This document shows positions 10,950 through 22,496 of a stretch of 64,000 nucleotides of DNA, piece by piece. Numbering within the stretch: position 1 is the first letter of the stretch; each line of letters opens with the position of its first letter. This DNA comes from Plantago ovata (lineage: Eukaryota > Streptophyta > Magnoliopsida > Lamiales > Plantaginaceae), in the NCBI GenBank assembly GCA_028274465.1, contig CM051455.1, forward strand, positions 92,822,365 through 92,886,364, in the 5' to 3' direction. The notes under the pieces were generated by a model. It did no database searches and was not told the origin of the DNA. It saw only the letters and a program-made list of their open reading frames with translations. Both the position numbers and the translations under genes were made by a program.

Positions 10950-13181
10950 ATGAGTCCGAAATCGGCGGCGGCATCTGAGTCAGGTAGCAGCTCCATGGAT
11001 GAAATGAAGAAAGCACTTGAAGAACTGGTCAACAAACAACAAGGTCATGAAGACCCTGAGAAGGTAATGTTTTCTGCTAAACAGGCTTTAGATATGTTGC
11101 TCAGTTATGAAAAGGATTATGCATATGGTCCATTAGGTCATGAAAGGTCTTTAAACATTGCTTCCGCTTTAAACATGCGTAATTAATTCTTCGCAGGATC
11201 CGAAATTGGCATTTGAGTGGTCAGCCAGCTCCATGGATATTAAACTGGCGAAAGCAATTGCAGAATTGGAACTGTGCTATGAACAAAGCGAAGACCCTGA
11301 GAAGTTGATATGCTCTGCTAAAAAGGCTTTAGATATGTTTCTCCGTCATCAAAAGGATTGTTATGCATCTGGTCCATTAGGTCATGAAAGGTCTTTATCC
11401 ATTGCGTGTGTTTTAAACATTTTGGGTTATACTTGTTTGGATTTGAAAAAGTTTGATGAGAGTTTGAAGTATTTGAACTGGTCTAATAGAAAGTTGAATG
11501 AGTTACTGGAGGATGGTGGTGGTTCTAGTTCTCCTGAAGTTTTGGAATGTTTGATTCAAACTCATGTTGGGCTGTTTAAGATTAAGATGGCTATGGGTAG
11601 GAAAGAAGATGCTCCTCGCCATATGAAAAAGGTTTTGGAGTTTAAGGAGAAGACCATGGAGGAAGGTTGTCTTGGTCTTGGTCAGGCTTACAAGGACCTT
11701 TATAAGGTGTATTTAGAGCTTTTTGATTGTGAACAAGTGTTGCCTTATTGTTTGAAAGCTTTAGATATTTACACTCAACATATGGGGGAAGAGTCTGTGG
11801 AGGTGGCTTTGATCAGGAAGGATCTTGGGGTTGTTTATGGTGGATTGGGAGAATATGATTTAGCCCTTGAACAGAATATGCTAGCCATTAGTGCTTTGGA
11901 GAGTGACGGTGGTCAAGAATTGCTTATGGCTGAGCTTCAGAAGGGTTTTATCCTGATTCAGTTACGCAGGTATAAGGAAGCTGTTGGTGCTTTGAAGGAT
12001 GTGGTTTCATGTGGTGAAGAGAAGTTGGGAGTTGGTGGTAGAGTGTTAGCATTTACTGCCATGGCACTAGCCCTTTGTGGCCAGCAGAAATCTGGAGAGG
12101 CTAAGAAATACATGGAAACTACTCGTGAAATTCTTGACAAGGAAGCGGTGCCCTCTCTTGCTGTTGCTAGTGCACTTGGAGATTTGTCTGCGTTATACGA
12201 GAAGATTGAGGACTTCAAAACTTCTATGTACTTGTTAATGAAGGTGTTGAAGACTCCTGAGCTTCCTAAGAAGGTTTTTCTTAAAAACTAGAAAAGGTTT
12301 TTTGACCTGGTTCCTAAAGCTGGCAATAAGGTAGAAGCATTTCCATACCTGGAAGATGCGGTGGAAAAGCTGAAACAGAGTTTTGGTCCCAAGCACAGTG
12401 AGGTAGGATATGCCTATTGTAACTTGGCTACTGCTTGTGAGAACTTACAGAGGCTACATGAGGCTGTGAAGTATTACGAAAATGGAAAAGAGATCATGGA
12501 TGCTTCGCTTGGACCTCGTCACACGGATTCCCTGAAAGCTAGTCAGACACTCTCTATGACTTATGCAAGGGCAGGAAGGTAAAATTTACAGTATGCAATT
12601 ATGCAATTGGCCGTTTAGGCTTTTATTATTTGTTAATTTTTGCAATTTGATGTTCAAATATCTATTGTTGTCACTAATGATCACAAGGGAAACAAGGTAA
12701 AAAGTTCACTATACTTGTTTGGCTCTTTGTTTATATATGCAAGATCTCCTAGTTGTTTATATCTGCAAGATCTTCCACTTGTTTTGCCAATGCTTAATAC
12801 CCGTACCTCATTTCACTACTAATACTAGTGGCAGTCTAGAAATCATACTGTGTAGATATATTTCAGTATTAGAAGCTGATTGCATATTTACATGTCCTCA
12901 AATGATTAAGTTTGACATATGGATTGTACATACCATCTTCTTTTCAATCTGTCTCCTTTCTCATAATTAATCTCTAGTTGTGCAATGTGTATATATCTGA
13001 AACTTATAGCTCCTTTAATTCTCATTTTACCAGGTATGATCTTGCAATTTCCTGTCAAGAAAAGGTAGTGGAAGGTATGATAGCAGCTGGACCAAGTGAA
13101 GAGAAAAATCTGGCAGAAGCAGTTGTACTACTGAGAGGGCTGCAATCGGGTTGCCCCATGGTCTATTTTCCAAAATGTTGA
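10950..13181 (+). pseudogene. TPR (kinesin-light-chain-like) gene copy 2, nonsense
   Basis: Exon 1 10950-11063 (MSPKSAAASESGSSSMDEM...), exon 2 11197-12578, exon 3 13034-13181. This is the best preserved copy. Exon 2 is open from the acceptor to an in-frame TAG at 12289-12291, and the coding frame resumes directly after it without a shift (KRFFDLVPKAGNK... to YARAGR), then splices to YDLAISCQEKVVEGM...PKC. Copy 3 has TGT at the equivalent codon, so the TAG is a true nonsense change in the gene body. Visible TPR blocks are ALDIYTQHMGEESVEVALI, LGEYDLALEQNMLAIS and KYMETTREIL. A 380-400 aa truncated product ending at 12291 is possible. Intron 1 (11064-11196) is itself coding-like. Confidence 0.75.
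11064..11196 (+). other. Intron 1 of TPR copy 2, coding-like
   Basis: Read on from exon 1 without splicing, the frame gives VMFSAKQALDMLLSYEKDYA then YGPLGHERSLNIASALNM before a stop. This is a clear paralogue of the start of exon 2 (LICSAKKALDMFLRHQKDCY, SGPLGHERSLSIACVLN). The intron is therefore a duplicate of coding sequence that now lies between a GT donor and an AG acceptor. Confidence 0.65.
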
Positions 13182-14305
13182 TTTCACAACTGTAAGGAGA
13201 ACAATTTGGCCCTGATGCACTTTTCTTTTTCTCTTGAAGTTAGTTAATGGTGAATTATTCGTATCGTATCTTAGCTAGCGAGTCTTTTGGATGTTAAAGT
13301 TTTAAGTATCCCATGAATGATGTTATTCCATGGTTGAATTTGCTCAGTGTTACGCTGAGTATGAATTGCAACTGAAATCCTCCGCATGTGAAAATTGCTA
13401 CTATTTCTCCAGGTGTTCAATTAGTTACTCCTTCCTTTTTCTTCTGTGTTTTGATGTCCAACAAAGAAACTGGAGCTCTTTTATATATGTTTCTCTTTTT
13501 TCTTTTTTCCTCGAAAATATTTACTTGACTGTTCCATATAAAATTTTGAATTGTTCCCTATTGCCGCCATCATATTTCTGGGAGTTTTCAGTTCGGTCCA
13601 ACTTTCTTCCAATACGGACTATGATCGATCAGATAGATTTTTGCATGGTGTCGAACATATATAACGAAATATTTGAATTTACAAAAGACAGTAAAACAAA
13701 CCCATCACTACATTATAAATTCAAAAAAATTTAAGGTAGAATTTACGATTTTTCAAAAATTTTAAAGGTAATTTTTACGATTTTTTCACTTTTCGCCACC
13801 CCCCCCCCCCCCCGAACTTCCAAGAAATGATGTATATGGTATTTCGCCCCCCCTAACATTAATTCCTGGTTCCGCCCCTAAATTCAGACGGTGAAATCTA
13901 AACGGAGCAAGTTAAAATAATAAGACTCGAAAGTTATCGATATTTGCAACCTTTTTACTAATTCGTGGATATGTCCGCTTGAAAGTTCAAATAATTGTGT
14001 AGATGTCGATATTCAATTATCTACGGAGATGAAACTTATTTGATATAGGAATAAGAAAATAACCATTTCAAATTCAATGTGATATAGACGAGTAACTTGA
14101 AATTCTTCATGATAATCTCATAGTAGGTGCAAGTAGAAGTCAATTGCAATTACTTTCTCCATCTACGAACAAGAATCTCATTTGATTTTGATTTTGTCGA
14201 ACGTTTTTATATCCGTAAGGGAGCTCAATTTATTGTTGCTGGTTCCGGTTCCAGATTTTCAGCTCATGGTTCGGTTCCAGTTTCCCAACAGTAATTTATA
14301 TCCGT
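13182..14305. other. Spacer with isolated hAT-like end
   Basis: No gene seen. Near 13798-13881 there is a run of about 17 C, then a second C run, then CCTGGTTCCGCCCCT. That resembles the right end of the hAT elements found at 18703 and 19716. No matching left end or 8-bp TSD was found, so this is probably a degraded or truncated insertion. Confidence 0.35.
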
Positions 14306-14637
14306 TTGATTCAAAAAAATCATGTTGGGCTGTTTAAGGTCAAGATGGCTATGGGGATGAAAGAAGATGTTCCTCGCCACATGAAGAAGGTTTTGGAAAT
14401 CAAAGTGAAGACTATGGAGGAAGGCTGTGTTAGTCTTGGTGAGGTTTACAAGGATGTTTATAAGGCCTATTTAAGGCTTTTTGATTCTGAACAAGCGTTG
14501 CCTTATTGTTTGAAAGCTTTACATATTTACAGCCAACATATGGGGGAAGAAGATACTGTGGAGGTTGCTCTGATTAGGATGGATCTTGGAATCATTTATG
14601 CTGAACTGAAAGATTATGATTTAGCCCTTAAACATAA

Positions 14638-15156
14638 TGATGGATCCCAAACAAACAGATAGAGAAAAGTATGGAGAATTGCAAGAAAACAGAAAGAAAC
14701 TCTAGCACGATCAAAAGATCACGTACTAGACAGGTAGTTACACAAGAATAATCTACCTCGAAGCAAATTAACACAAGAATTAATATTACCTCAGGGTTTG
14801 TGCACAAGAACACCAGAGCTTTTCGACTCAATCAATATTCAACTATGAAAATAATGAAAATAGTACAATGCTTAAATAGTAAAGATACGACTTATTGATC
14901 AAGTTTCTTCTCTTATCCAATAAGGCAGACAGGTGAGATTTAGGTATCTAATCGGTCTTAAAATCTCTCTCCTAACCTATGCTTGTCCAATAAGTTAAGT
15001 GACTCTAACTGGGTAACTAAATAATAAAAGGAAAATAAATAAATAAACTTCCCCTCCAAGCCAAGCCTTAGTCGACCATGCCCCTACGCCAATCCGCAGC
15101 CCCTCCATGCGGCCGTTTCGGCCCAAGCCCATACCCAAGAGCCCGGGTATTCATCA
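14638..15156 (-). repeat. 3' LTR of the LTR element
   Basis: TGATGG...CATCA. Nearly identical to 17809-18334, with small indels such as AGGAAAACTCT against AGGAAAGAAACTCT-type differences. The end of the ORF reads into this LTR. Confidence 0.85.
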
Positions 15157-17722
15157 TCACCGCCCCCTCGAATCGAACCTTGTCCTCAAGGTTCATAGCT
15201 CTTTTGCGCTCAGTTCTATGGGCCCTATACACTGCCGCCTGTCGTTCCATACCTACCTTTCCACGAGCCATATCCAACCGCCCTTCCTCGTAAGCACGTA
15301 GCAACTCGTCAATCTCGGGAACATCCTCAACCTCCTTCCCTACCTTAAGCTTCATGTGTGGCTCAAAAGTGCTCTCAAGATACAAGAAGGTGGAATTCGA
15401 GGGTCCCGATACCACTACCTCCGGGGACTCAGAAAGCACTTCCCCAACCACTGGCATGTCCTGTGCTTCCAACAACTTAGCCCCGCACAAATCCTTCTCC
15501 TCATCCAAGCTCGGAAGACCACTTCCAAAGAACCCCAATGCGCGAAGACGACACAAACGTTTTTCGCACAGCAAAGACATAGTATGAGCACGGAAATGGA
15601 AAATCACTGGTCCAAACGAACGAAGCCAAGGCATCCCCAACGTGATATCCTCCTGTTCTCCCTTCATAACATGCACCGTCAGCTTGAAGTTCACATGCTG
15701 GATCATGAGATTGACCCCTTCATATTTTTGCCCAATCCGTGTTGTATTCCCCTCAACTGTTCGCACCCTTAAGCTTCCAGTTTCCTTGCCACTAGGCCAA
15801 CCCAACTGCTCCACTACTTCAGTTGCAATGAAATTCAAACTCGCCCCTGAGTCTATGAGTACCGAAACTGTCGTAGCTCCAATCATCCCCTTAAAGGTAA
15901 GAGGTTCCGACGCAAACTTTTCTACTTGCCTAGGCGCTGGTCGAGCCCGTGGACCTTTCTCACAATGGCGCCCACACCCTACCAATAAGCTGGCCGCCGA
16001 TGGCCTTTCCTCCCTCAAAGCCCTCTCATCAAACCCCAAACACGGGATATTGCACTGATCATCGCCAAGCTGAAGGCTCTTGGCATTACCATCCATCACC
16101 ACTGATGTGTGACTTGCTAGCCATGGTACTCCCAGCACCACATGTTCCTCAGTTTGGAACTCAGAAAGCTCATATAGCGTGACATCGTATGTCCTATCAT
16201 GGATCACTAGCCTGACAGCATTGAACCTCCAATGACTAGCAAGCATGTGTCCAATAGCTGTGACAACTGTGACGTCCACCGGTTGCCCCTTACATGGCCA
16301 CCCATACCTGCGAACATAAGTCGTCGTGACAAAGTTCCGTGAAGCGCCACTATCAACGAGCACACACACCGGCCGCTGACGGAAGCCCAGATGGCCCGGT
16401 AACCTGAAAGCATCGGGGTCCATACCCACCCCCATGTAGCGAAGAGCTGCCTTGCTGCCGCCGCCCCTCCTTGTCATAGCACCCTTTTTCCCTTTTGAGG
16501 TTCCATAAACCACATAATCCGCAAAGGACTTAGGTTTCCTCAAGCGCATCATCTCACGGATCTCCCGAGTTTCTTCATCTGTGTCCTCCGGATCTGGTGA
16601 GTCTTTCTTACTCACTTCAAGCACTTGATGGGATACCACAACATTGGTATCCTCACTGGTTCCCCAACCTTCAGATATTTTGGCCTTCTTTCTTGGTTCC
16701 TCAACCTTCCACTGCCCATCTTCCCAGGTCAGCCGAATCATATTGTCCTCCTTGAATGGCTCTTCTGGATCCCACTTGGGTTGCGGTAACCACTCCACTT
16801 CCTTCAGCTTGCCCATGACCTTAAAGAGACCATCGACATCAGTCTTGCATGTTGGACACATATGCGACCAATCCATGCCTCGAGCCCATTCAACGTCAAC
16901 ATCGTTTGCATGGCACCGTGGTCCAAAACAGACCTTTTCCTTGGATTGACCCAAGTCTTTCTTGATCAAGCTCCAACTACCATCAGGTGCTTCAACCACC
17001 ACTGCCGTTACCTCGTAAGGATCAGCATCATATGTCACTCGACCCATTAGGTTGTTAGCAATCCGAGTTGAGGTCGTCTCGCCTTCATAGCCAGTGTGCT
17101 TGTTCTTTGGTCCTGAGACGTTATCACCCCTACCATAGCCGGGATACCGATTCGCATCATAGTCAAAACCGGGGTTATGACCGATCCCACCAATCTGATA
17201 GAGATCCTCATAGCGCGCAAAGATCGCATCGATCTGTTTCTCCATAGGATCTTCTTCTTCACTAACCTCGAATGGGTCAAGCCCATCACCGATCCCCCCT
17301 TTTGGTCCATTGCTAGTGAGCCCATAGCTAAATCCTTCTTTTGGCCCATAGTCAGTGGATCTACCAACAAACCCTAGCCCATACGCTTTTCCAATCGAGC
17401 CCGAGCCGCTTCCCAAAGACGTCCTCGAGCCTCCGTTTGACCGCGCCGGTGATGGCACCTTGTGCACACGCGCCGGTGGCGGCGTGCGACTCGCGTGCGC
17501 TTGCGGTGCCGAGCGATGTGTCGGGCGTGACCGCGGTGAGCGCCGCTCCGAGCGTTTGCGCCCGGGGCTTCCCTTGCCCAAAGCTCGCAACTCCCTTATG
17601 AACTCAGCTTGCTCCTCCTGAGTCTAATCGACTTCGAAGTCGTCATCTTCCCAACGAGCATGGCCGGATTTCTTCCCCTCGCGCTTCGATCCCTTGTCGG
17701 CCCCATGAGTGCGGTTCGACAT
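15068..17722 (-). pseudogene. Retroelement ORF with tandem retropepsin domains
   Basis: The likely start is ATG at 17722 (MSNRTHGADKGS). An in-frame TAG at 17624-17626 is followed by 840 open codons to 15068, the last about 30 of them inside the 3' LTR. Positions here count from the first codon given as 17590. The N-terminal 110 residues are basic and Gly/Ser-rich. Cys pairs occur at about 221-226 and 245-248 (CFGPRC, CPTC). Two retropepsin-like aspartic protease domains follow: VLVDSGAS at 411-417 with VLGVPWL near 485-491, and VLIDSGAS at 578-584 with TLGMPWL near 650-656. No RT signature is present. The GC content is clearly higher than the flanking DNA. The single TAG may be a true lesion or a recoded stop; the sequence cannot decide. 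Confidence 0.75.
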
Positions 17723-17808
17723 GGTGACTTTTGTTGCTAACTGAAATTGATTACTAGTGCGGAAACGTGGATTTTGAGATCTTCACAACCTCGCTCTAGA
17801 TGCCAAGA

Positions 17809-18334
17809 TGATGGATCCCAAACAAACAGATAGACAAAAGTATGGAGAATTGCAAGAAATTAAACAGAAAGAAAACTCTAGCACGATCAAAAGATCACGT
17901 ACTAGACAGGTAGTTACACAAGAATAATCTACCTCGAAGCAAATTAACACAAGAATTAATATTACCTCAGAGTTTGTGCACAAGAACACCAGAGCTTTTC
18001 GACTCAATCAATATTCAACTATGAAAATAATGAAAATAGTACAATGTTTAAATAGTAAAGATACGACTTATTGATCAAGTTTCTGCTCTTATCCAATAAG
18101 GCAGATAGGTGAGATTTAGGTATCTAATCGGTCCTAAAATCTCTCTCCTAACCTATGCTTGTCCAATAAGTTAACTGACTCTAACTCTGGGTAACTAAAT
18201 AATAAAAGGAAAATAAATAAATAAACTTCCCCTCCAAGCCAAGCCTTAGTCGACCATGCCCCTACGCCAATCCGCAGCCCCTCCATGCGGACGTTTCGGC
18301 CCAAGCCCATACCCAAGAGCCCGGGTATTCATCA
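17809..18334 (-). repeat. 5' LTR of the LTR element
   Basis: Second copy of the LTR, adjacent to the primer-binding site. It ends TATTCATCA directly before the TSD CATAA and the resumed TPR reading frame. Confidence 0.85.
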
Positions 18335-18702
18335 CATAATTTGCTAGCCATTTGTGCTTTGGAGAGTGATATTTGTCGAGATTTGCTTATGTCCGAGCTT
18401 CAAACGGGCTATATCCTGATTCAGTTAGGCAGGTACATGGAAGCTTATGTTGCTTTAAAGGATGTGGTTTCACGTGATGTAGACACGGTGGAGAGGTTGG
18501 GAGTTGTCGGTAGAGTGTTTGTCTTTAATGCCATAGCAGTAGCCATTTGTGGCCAGGAGAAATTGGGAGAGACTAGGAAGTACATGGAAGCTGCTTATGC
18601 ACTTTTCTACCCGAAAGATATGTGATATGTCAATCTCTTGTTTTTGCTAGAGCATTTGCGGATTTGTCTGAATTATATGAGACTCCTGAGCTTCCTAAGG
18701 AG

Positions 18703-19551
18703 CAGGGGCGGAGCCAGGGGGGGCGGACATTTTTCTTTTTTTTAGTATATATGTAATATTTTTAAATTTTTTAAAATGGCCCCCCCCCCCAAAATTTTTA
18801 TATAGTTTTATATATATGCATCTAATTTTTATTTTTTTTAGTTATAGACATTTGTCTTTAAAAAGAGAAGAAGATACTGTAGTACTTATTTTAGTAGTAC
18901 TAATATAATAGAGAAGCAACTCATACAATTTAAAAATTTTGTCTAGTGCTCTATTGATGAATATTGAGAGGGAAATCACTCGGTCTTTTGATGTTGAGTC
19001 ATTTATAGATGAATTTAACGAGATCAAAAAGCGTAGGGTTCAGCTGAAAAGAAAGAATACGAACTAAGGTGGAGATAGATCCAGGTTTGTTTTTATCTCT
19101 CAATCTCAATTAACATTCTTTATTTCTTTTGCACACGTTATTTTGTTATCATTTATCTTGTTATCCCTAAACTTATGTTTCTTTCTTTTGTTTTTTTGGC
19201 AGCCAACTCATGTTGATCATTCGATGCACTCAACTACTTTTTGTCATATTATGGATGGGCCTTACTTTGATCTAGCATATATGCTGGTAGAAGCTTAGAA
19301 GGTATTTTTGATAGTCTTGTTTTGAATGTTGGAATTTTATTGGATTATTTGGATGCGTTGGGAAATATTATGTTATGACTCTTATATGCTTGAACTTTGT
19401 AACTTAGTTTATCTATATAAATTTTTTGTTTTTGGTGTTTTAATAAAATTTGGATATTCGAAACACGACCCTGTTAAAGTCCACCCGAATATTTTTTTAC
19501 ATACATAAAGTTCCCCCCCCCCCCCAGTTTCGAATCTTGGCTCCGCCCCTG
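18703..19551. mobile_element. hAT element in TPR copy 3
   Basis: 849 bp with termini CAGGGGCGGAGCCAG / GGCTCCGCCCCTG and a perfect 8-bp TSD CTAAGGAG (18695-18702, 19552-19559). Around 18945-19066 the plus strand reads LLMNIEREITRSFDVESFID followed by EFNEIKKRR. This resembles the extreme C-terminus of hAT transposases (dimerisation region), so it is an internally deleted derivative of an autonomous hAT. Long C/G runs lie next to both ends. Confidence 0.9.
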
Positions 19552-19715
19552 CTAAGGAGGATCTTCTTAAAAACTGTAAAAGGTTTTTCACTCAGATTTC
19601 TAAAGCTGGCATAGTGGCATGGAGGAAGAAGGGTTGCCATACCTGGAAGAAGCAGTGGAAAAACTGAAAGGTAGTTTTGGTCAAGCACATTGAAGTAGGC
19701 TATGGTAATTGTAAC

Positions 19716-20110
19716 CAGGGGCGAGTCTAGCAGTAACAGGATCCCGTGCGCCACACGGGGTCAAAAAAGGATGAAAAAAAATTAGTAGTGCTATTTTAGT
19801 AGTTTCATGTTTGGCATACAGGTTGGGTTTTTGGGTTTATGAGTTGAAAAGCCTATTTCACAAATATAAAACTCTACTTATATTAAATTAAACAAGTGCC
19901 AAGAGGTCCAATAAAATTCAAGAGCAAGAAAATATGTTGCTGCTTCTTCTTGTTCAGACATAAAAAACGATTTAGAACTGAATTTTAGTATAAGATAGAC
20001 ATATTTTATCTAATCTTTTTCTTTTTTATTATATGATAGGTATGATTTTTTTTCTTTAGACTTGGTTGAGTAGGCACACGGGTCAATATAAATTTCTAGC
20101 TTCGCCCCTG
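19716..20110. mobile_element. Short hAT (MITE-like) in TPR copy 3
   Basis: 395 bp, ends CAGGGGCGAGTCTAG and CTAGCTTCGCCCCTG, with a perfect 8-bp TSD ATTGTAAC (19708-19715, 20111-20118). No coding capacity. Its termini are related to those of the 849-bp hAT nearby. Confidence 0.9.
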
Positions 20111-20146
20111 ATTGTAACTTGGCAGTTGCTTGTATGAACTTACACA

Positions 20147-20747
20147 GGCCATCTTCCCTAACTAGCTGATGAAATTGTCAACATGAAAGCTTCTACTGCC
20201 TCGTAGAAACTTAATCGGCGACAGTGTTGTTTCATTGTTGGGCACACTGCATCCTCTGAGCCCCTCCTGGCATGTCATCATCTTCCTCGTATGCCTCCTG
20301 AGCATGCTGGTGCTACTTCCTGCGCTGCTTTTCCTCCATGTTCACATCATGGAGCTAGTGTAGTCTCCTCACGCTCATCCAACTCCATGTTTTTAAAACT
20401 TGCCGCTATGCGGCGATGTTTAATCAGGTTTGTTATACAAGCCTTGAATTTTTCATTTTGTTTTCCAATGAGCATTTCTGATATTCGAGGGCTGAACTGA
20501 TTTTAAACAAGTTTTTATCGGCTTTCTTCCACATCGCCCTGTTTATATGCCTCTAACTCTAATTCCTGCTTCACTTGGGTCGAGGGGATTTCAAAACACA
20601 ATATAGAAGAACGATGAACTAGTAGTTGTATATCACTTGAAAGGTGAAACAAAAGAAAATTTGTACTCCAGCAAAAATAAATAAATAAATGTTGAGAAAC
20701 GAGGGGCAACATGTATACATTTTTGATGTTGATGTCTACGAAAAACA
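20147..20747. other. Flank between TPR copy 3 and the Helitron
   Basis: No gene seen. From about 20500 the sequence matches the spacer downstream of copies 1 and 4. From 20600 it matches the upstream region of copy 1 (6444-6600), including the AAATAAATAAATAAATG tract and the GAAACGAGG block. It is therefore the proximal part of copy 4's upstream region, cut off by the Helitron. Confidence 0.55.
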
Positions 20748-21466
20748 TCTATCTATATAATATATAAAAGTAGAGTTCACATTCTAAAAATATCAACCAA
20801 TCAGAATGCTCAATTCAAATTTATGCTGACGTGTCAATTTCTCATTTAATTGGAATAAATTTATTTTTAAATTTTACTCGGAAAACATAGACTAAAAATA
20901 GAATTAAATTAAAATTCAACTAAGCATATGCAAAAAAACTAATTAATCTAACTCAAAATATAATCTTATAAGCATATTTCTGAAAATAAACATGGTGAAA
21001 ATATAATCTTCCGAAATTCAATTAACATTAGAGTTTCTATCTTATAAAAAAATTGATTCCTCTGCCGACCATTTCTTGTATACATTAAAAAATAAAAACA
21101 ACAGAAAAAGACGGTATAATATTTTAATTACTTTGTATTTATCTCACTACTCATGAATTTATTCAACAATAATTTAGAATAATAGATATATTTGACATGT
21201 GTATTACATAATAATAAATTATAATAGCAGTCATAATTGATGATACTATTTTGAAAAATGTCTATCAATGAAAATGAAAGAAAATATCATTATGTATTTT
21301 ATTTGATATTTATTTAGCCTTTAGGTAATTTAGAATGAAAGATGTGTATGATATGTATATTCCGCAATAAATTAAAGTTACAATAACATTCGATTCAATG
21401 ATGGTACTATCATATACACTTTTTATCCATAAAAATTATTTTAGAAAATAGCTATTTATTTATTAC

Positions 21467-21780
21467 TCCCTCCGTTTCGATGATAAGTCTATCTTTGCTT
21501 TTGCACGGTTTTTAATGAATGGTTTTGTTTGATAGTGTTATATTAATATTGTATATAAATGTGGGTAGTGGATTAAATGAGTGTGATATATGAGTGGAGA
21601 TAAAGAAGTGTATAAGTGGGTTCCATATTTAAGATAATATAGATGAATGTGGGGTACTGTCCAAAAATGAAAATGTAAAGAATTGATTGTAACGTCCAAA
21701 AAATGAATACGTAAAGAATTGATTGGGACATATGAGTATTTAATACTACCACCGTCCCTGTATAAGTTTATCATTTGCTT
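21467..21780. other. Possible Stowaway-like MITE pieces in Helitron
   Basis: ACTCCCTCCGTTTCGATGATAA at about 21466 and a second same-direction start, ACTACCACCGTCCCTGTATA, at about 21747 resemble Tc1/mariner Stowaway termini. No proper inverted pair with TA duplications was found. Confidence 0.3.
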
Positions 21781-22074
21781 TGTATGGGGTAAAACTCATT
21801 TCAGGTACTCCGAAGTGCCCCTGCCCAATTTAGGCACTCCGGAGTGCGCCCTGTTCAATTTAGATACTTTATTGTAAGTTTGCAACACACTGACCAATTT
21901 TGGTACTTTTTCAATTTAGCGTAAAAAAATGTGAACAATACAAGCGTGTGACAACCACTCACCTGACGGACCAAAATTCTCAAGACAATAGGAAAAATTG
22001 GCATGTCTTATACAATGCATTAAAATCCCGGTTTGGTACTCCAAAGTACGAAAAGTGTATATAGCACCCGCCCA

Positions 22075-22106
<32 letters not shown>

Positions 22107-22496
22107 GCAATTTTTTAATTCTTATTTTATTCGCTATTTTCGATATGTCGGATGTGTGATTACCATGCTTGAATTATTTAAATTGAAAAAGTATCAAAAT
22201 TGGCAACATGTCACAATAATGTACATAAATTGGACATGGGCGCTCTCTGGAGTACCAAAAATAGAATTTATTCGAATATTACGAGTGAAAGTATGAGATG
22301 TTGATTATTAATTGGAAGATAGAAAGTTGAAAATAAAGAGAGAAAGATGAAACTAGAGAGAGGGAAATGAGAGGAAAAAAAATGAGAGGTCTCTCAAAAT
22401 GTGAACAGTACCGGGGGCCTCTATAATTGAAATCCAAATGTGAGGTCAATTATAGACGTCGAGAGACCTCTATAGTCCAAATGCAAATATGTTGTC

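Larger units (their letters stand above)
14638..18334 (-). mobile_element. Non-autonomous LTR retrotransposon in TPR copy 3
   Basis: The 3,697-bp element is flanked by the 5-bp TSD CATAA (14633-14637 and 18335-18339). Its LTRs of about 520 bp (14638-15156 and 17809-18334) begin TGATGGATCCC and end TATTCATCA. They are nearly identical, which suggests a recent insertion. The primer-binding site TTGGCATCTAGAGC lies just inside the right LTR on the minus strand, so the element reads on the minus strand. It carries one long ORF with two protease domains, and no RT, RNase H or integrase. It must have depended on enzymes from another element. It could be a derived Gypsy or Copia; without RT the superfamily cannot be told. 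Confidence 0.9.
14306..20146 (+). pseudogene. TPR gene copy 3, fragment with three insertions
   Basis: Only the middle of the TPR gene survives. It runs 14306-14637, 18335-18694, 19560-19707 and 20119-20146, interrupted by an LTR element and two hAT elements, each with perfect TSDs. The visible sequence includes HVGLFKVKMAMGMKEDVPRH, ALPYCLKALHIYSQHMGEE and, after the LTR element, LESDICRDLLMSELQTGYIL. The whole 5' part (exon 1 and the start of exon 2) and the 3' end after the CACAGGCC tract at about 20146 are missing. Even without the insertions the frame is broken, for example by TGA after ALFYPKDM at about 18623. A dead copy. Confidence 0.8.

Noticed and set aside
13798..13881. Complete hAT element downstream of TPR copy 2
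   Set aside because: Only one terminus (TTCCGCCCCT) is visible; no matching left end or 8-bp duplication was found.
15078..17621. Several plus-strand ORFs across the LTR element
   Set aside because: They are antisense shadows of the GC-rich minus-strand protease ORF.
20291..20500. 69-aa ORF downstream of TPR copy 3
   Set aside because: No resemblance to any family, overlaps spacer sequence shared with the other copies' flanks, and is probably chance.
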